Numbered from the stretch's first letter, positions 43,212 through 52,795 are shown. The stretch is DNA of 64,000 nt from an uncultured Phascolarctobacterium sp. (GCA_900541915.1 UQLS01000003.1:62001-126000), one strand, 5' to 3'. Notes: a model not told the origin generated them from the sequence alone. Numbers and translations: made by a program.

Positions 43212-44144
43212 ATGGAATTAGAAAATTATAGAAATTTCCTTGCTATCATAGAGGCCGGCAGCTTTACCGGAGCGGCAGAATGTGTGCATCTGGCACAACC
43301 AGCTCTCAGCAAACAGCTTAAAGCACTGGAAAACTATTTTGGCACGAAGCTTATCATTACCCAGCGCGGCAGCCGCCAGCTTATTCTTACAGAAGCAGGA
43401 CATATACTATATCAAAAGGCAAAATATATCTGTGCTCTGGAAGACCTGGCTAAAATGGAAATAGACAATATCACAGGCGGTTATACGGGCACACTTCGCA
43501 TCAGTGCTGCTAATTCGCGCTCTGCCTTATTTATCAGCAATGTCCTTAAAGATTTTCACCTGCGCTATCCCCAGATAACATACGAAATTTATGAAGGCGG
43601 TATCACCGAACAGGTACAGCAGCTTTTAAACGGTATTACCGAACTGGGAATTTTCAGCGTTCCCATCAACCATGAAGATAACTTTGAAGTCTTATTTCGC
43701 CGTCAGGAAGAGCTTTCTGCCGTTTTTCACCAGGATTGTATCTGGGCAAAAGATTCCCGCAAGGAAATTTCTTTAAACGAACTGGCTGATGTTCCAGTCA
43801 GTATTTCGGCTGGCTGTTGGGAAGCACTGCAAAAACAACGTTCTCAGCTTCCCTTACTCAAAAATATCGTCTGCATCAGCACTACGCGCAGCACTGCCCT
43901 GCAATGGGCCATAGATAACACCGCTGCAGCTATTATACCTGCAGAGCCTGATGAAAAGTTTGGCTCGCAGCTGCTGAAAAAGAAAATTACCGGCACCGAC
44001 ATTCAGCTTTTCAAAACCGTAGTAAAAGTAAAGGACAGGCCGCTCTCTGTTATCGCACAAAAATTTTTAAAATTCTACGCCCAAAAGCGTAATTCTCAGC
44101 AGGTATGCAATCTTGACGAATTACTGCGACGTGAACTCATATAA
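43212..44144 (+). CDS. LysR-family transcriptional regulator
   Basis: 310 aa. N-terminal winged helix (ENYRNFLAIIEAGSFTGAAE ... QPALSKQLKALENYFGTKL) and a C-terminal periplasmic-binding-like effector domain from about residue 90. AAGGAGGG precedes the ATG. LysR proteins usually control a divergent target, so the SLC13 transporter and small genes are the likely regulon, with the carboxylate as effector (inference). It has its own strong terminator. Confidence 0.92.
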   Translation: MELENYRNFLAIIEAGSFTGAAECVHLAQPALSKQLKALENYFGTKLIITQRGSRQLILTEAGHILYQKAKYICALEDLAKMEIDNITGGYTGTLRISAANSRSALFISNVLKDFHLRYPQITYEIYEGGITEQVQQLLNGITELGIFSVPINHEDNFEVLFRRQEELSAVFHQDCIWAKDSRKEISLNELADVPVSISAGCWEALQKQRSQLPLLKNIVCISTTRSTALQWAIDNTAAAIIPAEPDEKFGSQLLKKKITGTDIQLFKTVVKVKDRPLSVIAQKFLKFYAQKRNSQQVCNLDELLRRELI

Positions 44145-44182
44145 AAAAGAAAGCATAAGGTTTAAACCTTATGCTTTCTTTT
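44145..44182. terminator. Bidirectional terminator
   Basis: A perfect palindrome around 44163/44164 (AAAGCATAAGGTTT / AAACCTTATGCTTT plus flanking AGAA/TTCT) with T-runs; serves lysR (+) and the acyltransferase gene (-). Confidence 0.93.
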
Positions 44183-45318
44183 TACTTTTCATTCAGATAT
44201 TTATTTATAATAAAATGTAAATCCAGCACCTTACTTTCTGAAATACGTACCTTGTCAGTTTTGCCGATAAAATACTGATAAAAGGGCAGCTGCATAATAA
44301 GCTCCATCGCAACAACGCTCATCATGAGCATCAGGCAAAAAAGCAGCGGATAAAAAATCAGTGTATCCGGCGTAATACCAGACAACGTCAATAAAGCATC
44401 TCCGCAGTACATAAAAATAATATGCAGCAAAAAAATACCAAAAGAATAATTTCCCAGATAAACAATCAGATACCGCCGAAAATTATTCTGCTTGCTCCAG
44501 CTGCTGGCCGAATAAAAAATCATGGCAATAAGTATTGTATATAAAAACAAATTGAGCGGAAAGCAGATAAATTCCAGTATCTGATAATCATGCAGGTAAT
44601 ACCTGGTGAACCAGCAGCCGGCAACAGCCGGTATAAAAATAAGCAGCAGCAAATTAAGCAGTCCGTAATGCCTTCCCGTCCAGCTTAAAAGCCGTCGACG
44701 ATATAGACAAGCCGCCATGCCAAAAGAAAAATATGCTATATAACGTAAAAACGAAAGCGCCATTACCAAATAAGCTTCTTCCTGCCCAGGTACAACTAAA
44801 TTGTTCCAGCATTTCCACAGCAGCTGCAAAATTATTACTGCAGCAAAATACAAAGGCAGCACTTTCTGCTTCTGACAATATCTAAAGCACCTGATTATCA
44901 GAGGATAAAAAATATAAAAACCGAATAATGCTCTAAAAAAGCCTAAATGCACGGCAGCACTGCCGGTAATAATCATGGTAATAATCTTATCAAGACTATA
45001 TTTATCATTGTTAACCCAGCAGGCGCCCACAAGATACATCAGTGAAAATAAAAGATATGGCGACAGAACGGACAAAAACATCTTTCTGCAGAAACCTATG
45101 CCATATTTATCGGCGTGACTGTGCCTGCTGATAAATAAATATCCGGAAATAAACATGAAGAGGGGCACGGCAAAGAGAGAGATTATATCCAGCAGCATCA
45201 CAGAAAGCGTTTCCCAAGACCCGCCCGGTGCCTGCTTAAAAAACCATGCTGTATGCATCAGCATAACTCCCAGAACTACAAATCCGCGTAACAATAATAT
45301 CATCTGCACAACTATCAC
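44182..45318 (-). CDS. Acyltransferase-3 family membrane protein
   Basis: 378 aa, ten or more helices. The N-terminal LLRGFVVLGVMLMHTAWFF holds the Arg and His of the family; FAVPLFMFISGYLF and the C-terminal helices fit. Such enzymes O-acylate sugars of LPS, capsule or peptidoglycan. The start is uncertain: GTG at 45318 or ATG at 45303, neither with a strong ribosome site. It stands alone between lysR and purC. Confidence 0.85.
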   Translation of the reverse strand: MIVVQMILLLRGFVVLGVMLMHTAWFFKQAPGGSWETLSVMLLDIISLFAVPLFMFISGYLFISRHSHADKYGIGFCRKMFLSVLSPYLLFSLMYLVGACWVNNDKYSLDKIITMIITGSAAVHLGFFRALFGFYIFYPLIIRCFRYCQKQKVLPLYFAAVIILQLLWKCWNNLVVPGQEEAYLVMALSFLRYIAYFSFGMAACLYRRRLLSWTGRHYGLLNLLLLIFIPAVAGCWFTRYYLHDYQILEFICFPLNLFLYTILIAMIFYSASSWSKQNNFRRYLIVYLGNYSFGIFLLHIIFMYCGDALLTLSGITPDTLIFYPLLFCLMLMMSVVAMELIMQLPFYQYFIGKTDKVRISESKVLDLHFIINKYLNEK

Positions 45319-45476
45319 TCTTTATATAAAAATTTTCCGTATCAGCGGCAGTACTTATTATATGAAGCAGCCTGTAAGATAGCAAATTACTTTTCAGCAT
45401 ATCTTTTATTCCACAAAAGTATTACTTTATTTAGAGCACAGGCACAATTTAAAAAAGTAAATTTTTCACAATTTTC

Positions 45477-45505
45477 TTGAGCAAAAAAAAAGTTTGTGAT
45501 AGGAT
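45477..45505 (+). promoter_or_regulatory. Promoter of purC
   Basis: TTGAGC (45477-45482) and TAGGAT (45500-45505), spacer 17 with an A9 tract. No purine riboswitch fold is visible in the short leader. Confidence 0.7.
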
Positions 45506-45548
45506 AAATATGTTCAGATAAACTTGTTACTAACGAAAGGGTGCTATT

Positions 45549-46232
45549 ATGGAAAAAATTTACGAAGGTAAAACCAAAACCGTTTATCAACTGGAAAACG
45601 GTAATGTACTGTTAAAATTTAAAGATGACTGCACCGGCAAAGACGGCGTTTTCGATCCGGGTGAAAACAGCATCGGCCTGACCATTGAAGGTATCGGCAA
45701 AGCAAACCTGGAAACCTCTATCCACTTCTTTGAAATTCTGAAAGAAGCAGGCATCAAAACCCATTATGTATCCGCTAACGTTGACGAAGCAACCATGGAA
45801 GTACTTCCTGCTAAAGTATTCGGCAAAGGCCTCGAAGTTATCTGCCGCCTGAAAGCAACCGGCAGCTTCATCCGCCGTTATGGCGACTACATTGCTGACG
45901 GCACCGAACTGCCCGGCGGTTATGTTGAAACCACTTTCAAAGACGATGCTAAAGGCGATCCGCTGGTTACCTGCGAAGGTCTGGAAGCATTGCACATCAT
46001 GACTCGCGAAATGTTCGAAAGCATGAAAGCACAAACTTTGAAAATCACCCATATCGTTGCAGCTGACCTGGCTAAAAAAGGTCTGGATCTGTATGATATC
46101 AAATTTGAATTTGGCTACAATAACGATGAAGTAATCCTCATCGACGAAATTGCCAGCGGCAACATGCGCGTTTACAAAGACGGCAAAATTGTTGACCCGA
46201 TGGATCTGACCAAAATCATCCTTGGCAAATAA
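45549..46232 (+). CDS. purC: Phosphoribosylaminoimidazole-succinocarboxamide synthase PurC
   Basis: 227 aa. Joins CAIR and aspartate in purine synthesis. IYEGKTKTVYQ is the N-terminal SAICAR synthase motif, with EVICRLKATGSFIRRYG and LIDEIASGNMRVYKDG in the core. Codon use is strongly biased, consistent with high expression. It is monocistronic, with a promoter and terminator and no other pur gene nearby. Confidence 0.97.
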   Translation: MEKIYEGKTKTVYQLENGNVLLKFKDDCTGKDGVFDPGENSIGLTIEGIGKANLETSIHFFEILKEAGIKTHYVSANVDEATMEVLPAKVFGKGLEVICRLKATGSFIRRYGDYIADGTELPGGYVETTFKDDAKGDPLVTCEGLEALHIMTREMFESMKAQTLKITHIVAADLAKKGLDLYDIKFEFGYNNDEVILIDEIASGNMRVYKDGKIVDPMDLTKIILGK

Positions 46233-46246
46233 TTTTTCGTAAAAGT

Positions 46247-46287
46247 AAAAGCAGTTATATCCAAAAGGATATAACTGCTTTTTTATT
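46247..46287. terminator. Bidirectional terminator
   Basis: 16-bp stem (46247-46262 with 46267-46282), loop AAAA, T-run; it ends purC (+) and the M23 gene (-). Confidence 0.93.
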
Positions 46288-47246
46288 TATTCTCTGCTTT
46301 TCAGCATATAATAAGGGTCTACAGCCTGACCATCTACCAGCACCTCATAATGTATGTGCGGACCGGTACTGTAACCGCTGCTGCCCACGAAGCCGATAAT
46401 CTCGCCTTTAGCAACCTGCTGCCCTGCTTCTACAGCAAGACTGCTCATGTGACCGTAAGCACTTTCATAGCCATTGCCATGATTTATTCTGACATAACGT
46501 CCGTAGCCGCCGTTCCAGCCAGCCTGCTCTATCTTGCCTGCAGCACTGGCATATACAGGCGCACCAAAATCAACAGCAATATCTATGCCCTGATGCCATT
46601 CGTAGCCGCCTTCAATAGGACCAACTCGGCTGCCGTACGGAGAGCTTATCTCGCCGCCCTGAACAGGCCATTTATCCGGAAAGGCTGCCATAGTACCGCT
46701 TTGTCCGCCAATCACCTGCAACAGCTCTGAAACGGAGCTTTTTCTTTCTGCAATCATCTGGCTGATATTTTGATTCTGCACTTCAAGCATGGCTTTAAGT
46801 TCACTGGTGCCAAGTTTTTCTTTAGGTCCGCCCTGACCAAGATAACGTCCAGATTCTGTGGTTTCTGCAGCTTCATCAGTACCGCCAGATAATTTACTGT
46901 TATCTACATCACGAATCAGCGTACGGCGCAGCTTCTTTTCCAAATTGGAAAGCTCTGCCATATCACGCAGCATTTTTTCATTGTCATTGAGCATTTTTTG
47001 CAGTGCTGCCTGCTCCTGCTCCTTATGCTGCTGATATTCGGCAAACGCACTTTGTTCACTGCAGAACTGATAAAGACGATAGCCAAAATAACCTGCTGCT
47101 GATACAGAAGCCAGAATAATCACAGCCCCCAGCACAACCAGCCATTTAAAACTTCCTGCACTGCAGGAAAGCACCTTATTGCCGGGCAGAACTATCCTGC
47201 AGCTTTCACATTGTTCTTTTTTGATATCTTTCTTTTCTGTTTCCAT
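46287..47246 (-). CDS. M23-family (LytM) endopeptidase, second copy
   Basis: 319 aa. Cytoplasmic N-terminus with a CESC motif, one membrane helix (about 32-55), coiled coil (about 65-115) and a LytM domain with HQGIDIA, AYGHMSS and HIHYEV zinc motifs. It resembles the 35-kb paralogue in domain order and in the LytM region. It follows the flippase gene by 4 bases, so both probably act in envelope growth. Confidence 0.92.
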   Translation of the reverse strand: METEKKDIKKEQCESCRIVLPGNKVLSCSAGSFKWLVVLGAVIILASVSAAGYFGYRLYQFCSEQSAFAEYQQHKEQEQAALQKMLNDNEKMLRDMAELSNLEKKLRRTLIRDVDNSKLSGGTDEAAETTESGRYLGQGGPKEKLGTSELKAMLEVQNQNISQMIAERKSSVSELLQVIGGQSGTMAAFPDKWPVQGGEISSPYGSRVGPIEGGYEWHQGIDIAVDFGAPVYASAAGKIEQAGWNGGYGRYVRINHGNGYESAYGHMSSLAVEAGQQVAKGEIIGFVGSSGYSTGPHIHYEVLVDGQAVDPYYMLKSRE

Positions 47247-47250
47247 TTTC

Positions 47251-48867
47251 TTATCCTTTAAAATACCCGAAGCGTTGTCCTAAACGCAGCATTCTTGCAC
47301 CTACAAAAGGAATATTCTCCATATCCTCCTGATGCAGGCCACCGCAGGCAATCAGCGCCAACGCATAAGACGGCACAGCCGCTATCATGGCAACTAAAAT
47401 AGCCCAGGCACCCCAGCCGCCGCAGAAATACAGAACGCCATAAATAACTGCCCCCATTACACCGGATGCAGCCAAAGGTTTTAATAAATTACCAGCTGAC
47501 AGATGATAACCGGTAAATTTATAAATAAAACACATATTGATAATCGCAGCTACAGCAAAATCTGCCACCGTCGCCATAGAAGCACCTTTAACGCCTAAAG
47601 ACGGTACCGCAGTCAAGGTCCAGCTCAAAACTACCTTAACTACACCGGCTAAAATCATATTGATTACCGGTATGGAAGTTTTGCCAAGCCCCTGCAGAAT
47701 ACCTGTACTGATCTGATGCAGACCTAAAAACAAGATGCCCACACTCATTGTCTGAATAGCAGCTGCAGCACCCGGCGCATTATAAATCAGCGCTGCTACT
47801 TTTTCTGCCAGGAAATACAGGCCCATAAAACATGGACAGGTAATAATCATGGCAACCCTAAACGCAATTTTAATCTTTTCTCGAATAGCCTCCAAGTTAC
47901 CGAGAGCTCTTGATTCAGAAATAGAAGGAACCAAGCTGATCGTCATAGCTGCGGTAAAGATTGCTGCAAGATTAACCAGCGGCACTGCCATGCCAGTAAG
48001 ATAGCCGAAAAGTTCCGTTGCCGTTCTGACGCTGAAGCCGGCTGCCTCCAAACGCTGCGGCACAATTAAAAGGTCAAGATTAGCACCAATGGGCAGCATT
48101 AAGCTTGAAAGCGATACAGGCAGTGCCAGACGCAGCATTCTTTTAATAATATGCCAGGCACCCTCAACCTCAGCAGTATCATCCTGCGCCGCAATTTCCG
48201 CATGCAGTTTGCGTTTAAGCCGTCTGTAAAACCACATCAGCACCAGCAGAGCACAGAAGGCACCTACACCGGCACCCATGCTTGCACCGCCTGCTGCATA
48301 AGCCAAACCATAAGGCAGCAGCAAATCTGCAAAAATCAGCATAGTGAAAACGCGCATCAGCTGCTCTACTATTTCCGAAACTGCGGTCGGCGTCATAATC
48401 TGCCAACCCTGCAAATAACCACGGAAGCTGGCCAGGAAGGTTACAAAAAATACAGCCGGCGCCAGTGCAATAATAGAGTAATAAGCACGTCCGTCGCGAA
48501 TAAAATTATTATCAATTAACCAGCCGGCACCAAAGAACAGGGCCGAAGAAAAAATCAGACCGCTGACCAGCAATAGCCGCAAAGAAACACTGAATACCCG
48601 CTTGGCACCGCGATAATCCTTATTAGCCAGCTTTTCAGCCGTAATAATAGAAATAGCTACCGGTATGCCTGCAGAAGAAACAGTAATTGCCATCAGATAA
48701 ATGGGAAAACCCATCTGATACAGGCCAATGCCCTCACCGCCTAAAACACGTGATAAGATAATCCAGTTTAATGAACCGATTACTTTTACCACAATACTGG
48801 AAGCAGTAAGAATCAGCGTTCCCTTGAGAAATTTTTTATTATCATTATTAGCCGTAGTCTCGCTCAT
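47251..48867 (-). CDS. SpoVB/YtgP-type oligosaccharide flippase
   Basis: 538 aa, 14 helices, MOP superfamily. The opening GTLILTASSIVVKVIGSLNW and NPxx-free helix pattern with GIGLYQMGFPIYLMAITVSS match the SpoVB/YtgP group, which flips lipid II or related lipid-linked sugars. AAAGGCGG precedes the ATG. It heads a two-gene unit with an M23 peptidase. Confidence 0.9.
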   Translation of the reverse strand: MSETTANNDNKKFLKGTLILTASSIVVKVIGSLNWIILSRVLGGEGIGLYQMGFPIYLMAITVSSAGIPVAISIITAEKLANKDYRGAKRVFSVSLRLLLVSGLIFSSALFFGAGWLIDNNFIRDGRAYYSIIALAPAVFFVTFLASFRGYLQGWQIMTPTAVSEIVEQLMRVFTMLIFADLLLPYGLAYAAGGASMGAGVGAFCALLVLMWFYRRLKRKLHAEIAAQDDTAEVEGAWHIIKRMLRLALPVSLSSLMLPIGANLDLLIVPQRLEAAGFSVRTATELFGYLTGMAVPLVNLAAIFTAAMTISLVPSISESRALGNLEAIREKIKIAFRVAMIITCPCFMGLYFLAEKVAALIYNAPGAAAAIQTMSVGILFLGLHQISTGILQGLGKTSIPVINMILAGVVKVVLSWTLTAVPSLGVKGASMATVADFAVAAIINMCFIYKFTGYHLSAGNLLKPLAASGVMGAVIYGVLYFCGGWGAWAILVAMIAAVPSYALALIACGGLHQEDMENIPFVGARMLRLGQRFGYFKG

Positions 48868-48970
48868 ATAATCCGCCTTTAAATTTAGATATACATAGAT
48901 ATTATCCTATTTTTCACATCTTTTTACAAGTATTTTAAAGCTTTTGTAAAATAACTGACACTTATTATTC

Positions 48971-48998
48971 TTGCATAAAATTTTTAGTATGTTAAAAT
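48971..48998 (+). promoter_or_regulatory. Probable promoter of the outer-membrane protein gene
   Basis: TTGCAT (48971-48976) and TAAAAT (48993-48998), spacer 16. Confidence 0.45.
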
Positions 48999-49034
48999 AA
49001 AAAACGAAATATTTAAAGTAAAGGAATGAAAACT

Positions 49035-49643
49035 ATGAAGAAAATTTATGCAGTACTCCTTGCCAGCGCTGTTATTACAGCAGGTCTATCTACCGCCGCC
49101 TACGCTTCTCCGCTGAAAAGCTACGAGCCAGGCAAAGTAGCTATTGATGCTGGTATCACTCTTCCTTCCAGCATTGAAGGCGACAATTACAAAATGAGCA
49201 AATCTGACAGCACCTATCTGGGCGCCACCGTAGGTCTGGGCAGCAATACTGCTCTTAACTACAGATGGGATAATTTCAAAGCTGACGAAGGCAAAACCCG
49301 TACCCAGCAGCTGAACCTCATGTATAAACTGCTTCCCAATCTTTCTGCGTATGCAGGCTATCTGAATGCTGATACCAGCACTGACCATATGGGCGGACAC
49401 AACAACAATTCCGGTCAGATTGGTTTACAGGCTCAGTTTGAATTGCCGCTGCTCTTCACAGTATGGGGCAATGTTGGTTACGGCGATAAAAACAAATCCT
49501 ATGAAATCGGTGTAAGCAAACCCATCCTTAATAATGTAGAATTGAATCTCTCCTATTATGACCACAAATTCCAGGAAGCTCTTGGCGATGACGGCGATAT
49601 GAAAGCCAGAGGCGTCAACATGGGCGTAACCGTAAAATTCTAA
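49035..49643 (+). CDS. Outer-membrane beta-barrel protein
   Basis: About 202 aa. Signal peptide cut near AYA/SPL. The mature part alternates polar and hydrophobic residues in roughly eight strands (TYLGATVGLG, TALNYRWDNF, TQQLNLMYKL, LSAYAGYLN, GQIGLQAQF, ...) and ends in VKF, the C-terminal Phe recognised for outer-membrane assembly. A variable His/Asn loop (STDHMGGHNNN) lies mid-way. The ATG at 49035 is 9 bases after AAGGA. It is good evidence for a diderm cell. Porin or structural role undecided. Confidence 0.82.
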   Translation: MKKIYAVLLASAVITAGLSTAAYASPLKSYEPGKVAIDAGITLPSSIEGDNYKMSKSDSTYLGATVGLGSNTALNYRWDNFKADEGKTRTQQLNLMYKLLPNLSAYAGYLNADTSTDHMGGHNNNSGQIGLQAQFELPLLFTVWGNVGYGDKNKSYEIGVSKPILNNVELNLSYYDHKFQEALGDDGDMKARGVNMGVTVKF

Positions 49644-49652
49644 TAAAATTAC

Positions 49653-49680
49653 AGCACGTGCCAAACGGCACGTGTTTTAT
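49653..49680 (+). terminator. Terminator of the barrel gene
   Basis: Stem CACGTGCC / GGCACGTG (49655-49662 with 49667-49674) and T-rich tail. Confidence 0.9.
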
Positions 49681-49697
49681 TTTTATTTTTTGTAATA

Positions 49698-49740
49698 AAT
49701 AATAATTATTGTTGACGAATCATTTGAAGTATGCTATTAT
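49698..49740 (+). promoter_or_regulatory. Rubrerythrin promoter with PerR/Fur-like box
   Basis: TTGACG (49712-49717) and TGC-TATTAT (49735-49740), spacer 17. Directly upstream is AATAATAATTATT (49698-49710), a perfect 6-1-6 inverted repeat sharing the ATAATnATTAT core of PerR boxes. Confidence 0.65.
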
Positions 49741-49818
49741 ATGAAATGTCAAGGATACATCAACTAAGATGTGCAATTAAAATTCAAATATTAAGATAAT
49801 AATATGGAGGGATACTCA

Positions 49819-50361
49819 ATGAAAAAATTCGTTTGTCAAGTATGTGGTTATGTATATGAAGGCGAAGCAGCTCCGGAATACTGCCCGCAATGTAAAGCTC
49901 CTGCTTCCAAATTCACCGAAATGTCCGGCGAAATGAGCTGGGCTGCTGAACACGTAGTAGGTATTGCAGCTGACGTTCCTGAAGATATCAAAGCTGACCT
50001 GCGCGCTAACTTCAACGGCGAATGCAGCGAAGTTGGTATGTACCTGGCTATGAGCCGTGTTGCTTTCCGTGAAGGCTATCCTGAAATCGGCCTGTACTGG
50101 GAAAAAGCTGCTTTTGAAGAAGCAGAACATGCAGCTAAATTCGCTGAACTGCTGGGTGAAGTTGTAACCCCGTCTACCAAAAAGAACCTTGAAATGCGTG
50201 TAGAAGCTGAAAACGGTGCAACCGCTGGTAAAGCTGATCTGGCAAAACGCGCTAAAGCTCTCAACCTGGATGCAATCCATGACACCGTTCATGAAATGGC
50301 TCGCGACGAAGCTCGTCACGGCAAAGCATTCGAAGGTCTGCTGAAACGCTATTTCGCATAA
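49819..50361 (+). CDS. rbr: Reverse-type rubrerythrin (peroxide reductase)
   Basis: About 180 aa. An N-terminal rubredoxin domain (FVCQVCGYVY and YCPQC, four Cys) is followed by a di-iron ferritin-like domain with ECSEVGMY, EEAEHAAKF and DEARHGKAF ligand helices. Rubredoxin-first order is that of Clostridium acetobutylicum revRbr, an NADH-linked H2O2/O2 reductase. Highly biased codon use. GGAGGG lies 7 bases before the ATG at 49819; the ATG at 49804 is unlikely. Its promoter carries a PerR-like site. Confidence 0.95.
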   Translation: MKKFVCQVCGYVYEGEAAPEYCPQCKAPASKFTEMSGEMSWAAEHVVGIAADVPEDIKADLRANFNGECSEVGMYLAMSRVAFREGYPEIGLYWEKAAFEEAEHAAKFAELLGEVVTPSTKKNLEMRVEAENGATAGKADLAKRAKALNLDAIHDTVHEMARDEARHGKAFEGLLKRYFA

Positions 50362-50374
50362 TAAATCCTTAACT

Positions 50375-50412
50375 AAAAACTCCGTCATCTTGAAGATGAC
50401 GGAGTTTTTGTT
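50375..50412. terminator. Bidirectional terminator
   Basis: 16-bp stem (50375-50390 with 50394-50409), loop TGA, T-run; ends rubrerythrin (+) and the M48 gene (-). Confidence 0.93.
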
Positions 50413-50424
50413 TTTCATTTATAA

Positions 50425-51495
50425 TTATTTTTTCTTTTTAGCTTTGGCATTAGCATCGTTAGCATTAGCCACAGCTGCCCATTGTCTTAATAAATCTGTG
50501 CAGGCTGCCGCATAATTTCCGGCAGTACCAAAAGCTCCTGCTTCTTGGCTGTATACAGTCAGCAGCTGAATATCGTCATAGTAGATATGAGCATAACTGC
50601 CGTTATCATATACTACAAAATAGTCGGGATTGACAACGCCGCGCTGCCGCACAGTCCATAAACTTCCGGCAAGCAAGTAAGCGCGGTATTTAGCTTTATT
50701 GCTGCCGATGCTGCGGCTGATATTAAAGCGCCAGTCCCCTTCACATACATAGGCATGGTCATCATCCTCAATAACTACATCAGGATGTACATCAAGCTTA
50801 TCAATAAGCTTCATTACTCTTTTTACACGTTCTTCCGGCTCCGGGTGGCTGGAAAAAAGGCCATAGCCGGGATTTCCCTGCTGAGCAGCCAAATCATCCA
50901 GCTTATTTAAGGTAATAATCATGCTGTAGGGATTGTAACCTGCTTTAACAGTATTATAAAAACCTTCTTTATCTGCGCCGCGTTCATCTGTACGGCTGTA
51001 GCCCGCAAACAAAGCCTGCTGGGCCATCTGTACCAGACCAAGCGCCTCTCCGCGTGTTACTGCCAGCAGTACAAGCGTAGTCAGCATCTGTTTTTCTATC
51101 TGATGGACCGTATGCTTTTCCACTACGTGACCTATTTCATGGCCCAAAACACCTGCCAGTTCTGCATCAGTCGGCATGTAGTCAGTCAAACCTTTAAACA
51201 CATAGATAAATCCGCCCGGGCAGGCTAAAGCATTAACTTCGTTGCTGTTCAAAACTTTAAAGGAATACTCAATATCCTGCCGTCCGCAGACACTTACCAG
51301 CTTCTGCCCTATCCTGTTCACCCTTGCCTGCAACTCTTCATCCTGTACTACCCCATACTGAGCTTCCAGCTGCATAGCTGTTTCGCGTCCCATTTCAATT
51401 TCCTGCTGCTGGCTAATGATGCCGGCTTCAGTAGACGGTGCAAATCCTAAAAGCAGGCAGCAGACAAATAATACAGTTAAAAATATCTTTTTCAT
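50425..51495 (-). CDS. M48-family periplasmic metalloprotease
   Basis: 356 aa. Signal peptide (LFVCCLLLGFAPSTEA), zinc site GHEIGHVVEKHT with a downstream Glu in DERGADKEGF, as in the BepA/YfgC group that checks outer-membrane assembly. A C-terminal domain of about 130 aa without recognised family carries WRFNISRSIG and ends in Ala/Lys-rich KAKKKK. It follows the CoA-transferase gene by 12 bases. Confidence 0.9.
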   Translation of the reverse strand: MKKIFLTVLFVCCLLLGFAPSTEAGIISQQQEIEMGRETAMQLEAQYGVVQDEELQARVNRIGQKLVSVCGRQDIEYSFKVLNSNEVNALACPGGFIYVFKGLTDYMPTDAELAGVLGHEIGHVVEKHTVHQIEKQMLTTLVLLAVTRGEALGLVQMAQQALFAGYSRTDERGADKEGFYNTVKAGYNPYSMIITLNKLDDLAAQQGNPGYGLFSSHPEPEERVKRVMKLIDKLDVHPDVVIEDDDHAYVCEGDWRFNISRSIGSNKAKYRAYLLAGSLWTVRQRGVVNPDYFVVYDNGSYAHIYYDDIQLLTVYSQEAGAFGTAGNYAAACTDLLRQWAAVANANDANAKAKKKK

Positions 51496-51507
51496 AATGC
51501 CTCCTTA

Positions 51508-52650
51508 CTAGATAATCTTCTGCTCGAAAAATTCAGCAATTTCCTTCTCATTATAACCAAGTTCAGTCAGTATTTCTTTGGTATGCTCACCTAATAAGGG
51601 AGCACGGCGCCGTACCGAAGCCTGCTGCTCTGAAAATTTAACAGGAGCCCCTACATATCTTATGCTGCCTAAATCGCTGTCTTCCTCTATCAACAGCTTC
51701 TGCTGCTCGGTTAATTCGCTTTGCAGTGCCTCCTGCAAGGAACATACCGGTGTTACGCAAAATTCTTCATCGCCAATAAGCTGCAGCCATTCCTGCTGAG
51801 TATGCTCTGCTATTTTAGCGGCAATAATTTGTTTCATTTCCTGCTCATGGGCAAAGTCATACTGTCTTTCTGTAAGCTCCTCGCACCCAATCAAACTGCA
51901 GAAGCGCTGCCAAAATTTCGGTTCAATAGTTCCAACTGTTAGGTAACGATTATCTTTCGTACGATAAATATTATAATAATGTGCGGTACGGCCAAATTCA
52001 GCTGCTCCAGTTTCTTCGCTGCCCCAACGGCTGCTGATGCCTGTTACCTGCATGCTTAGCGCCGTAGCAAAAAGGCTGACATCAAGATGTTGACCACTGC
52101 CTGTACGTTCACGGGCTAATAAAGCCATACATACAGCACTTAAAGCATTCAAGCCGCTGCCTATGGCAGAAACCTGTACCTCCGGCACACAGGCTCCGCC
52201 GGTATCATCCAAAGAGTTAAGCCCTGCCAGCCCCACTACATTAAGATCATGCGCAGGCTTATGACAATGCTGTCCAAAACCCGTGATAGAGCAATAGACT
52301 AAGCGTGGATTAAGTGCATGCACTGTTTCATAATCAAGGCCATAACGCGCCAGATATCCGGGTCTGAAACCCTCTAAAAATACATCCGCATCCTGCAAAA
52401 GTTTTAAGAGTATTTCCTGACCCTGCTTTTGACGGATATCTACAGCAAGCCCGCGTTTATTTCTGTTCAGCATCAGATGCCAATAGCTCATCCCAGGAGC
52501 TTTTTCCGGAAAGAAGTTTCTCGTACTGTCTCCCTTTACATCCTCCACCTTGATAACTTCCGCCCCATAATCACCCAGCAGCATCCCGCAATATTGTCCG
52601 GGCAGCCACTTGGAAAAATCTATAACCTTAATACCTTCTAAAGCCTGCAT
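51508..52650 (-). CDS. CaiB/BaiF family protein, probable alpha-methylacyl-CoA racemase type
   Basis: 380 aa, class III CoA-transferase fold. N-terminal LEGIKVIDFSKWLPGQYCGM and YGAEVIKVED are typical. GFGQ ... AHDLNVVGLAG retains the His-Asp pair and GQHLDVSL the Asp used by alpha-methylacyl-CoA racemase, so racemisation is at least as likely as CoA transfer. Substrate undetermined. GAGG precedes the ATG. Confidence 0.85.
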   Translation of the reverse strand: MQALEGIKVIDFSKWLPGQYCGMLLGDYGAEVIKVEDVKGDSTRNFFPEKAPGMSYWHLMLNRNKRGLAVDIRQKQGQEILLKLLQDADVFLEGFRPGYLARYGLDYETVHALNPRLVYCSITGFGQHCHKPAHDLNVVGLAGLNSLDDTGGACVPEVQVSAIGSGLNALSAVCMALLARERTGSGQHLDVSLFATALSMQVTGISSRWGSEETGAAEFGRTAHYYNIYRTKDNRYLTVGTIEPKFWQRFCSLIGCEELTERQYDFAHEQEMKQIIAAKIAEHTQQEWLQLIGDEEFCVTPVCSLQEALQSELTEQQKLLIEEDSDLGSIRYVGAPVKFSEQQASVRRRAPLLGEHTKEILTELGYNEKEIAEFFEQKII

Positions 52651-52723
52651 AATCTGTACCTCGCCAATTAAAAGTGTTTCTTTTTAAATTCTACAGAAAA
52701 TCTTTTTCACCTGCAATTTTTTA

Positions 52724-52752
52724 TTGCACCCCTGCCAGCTAATGCTTATAAT
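52724..52752 (+). promoter_or_regulatory. Promoter of the ThiW-like operon
   Basis: TTGCAC (52724-52729) and TATAAT (52747-52752), spacer 17. Transcription would begin near 52759, ruling out the longer reading frame starting at 52724. No TPP riboswitch fits in the 37-base leader. Confidence 0.82.
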
Positions 52753-52795
52753 AAAAGTTAAACTATCTTTTACTAATATGAAACGAGGTCTGTCC

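Noticed and set aside
52724..52795. Upstream extension of the ThiW-like protein
   Set aside because: Its TTG start is the -35 element of the promoter; transcription begins downstream.
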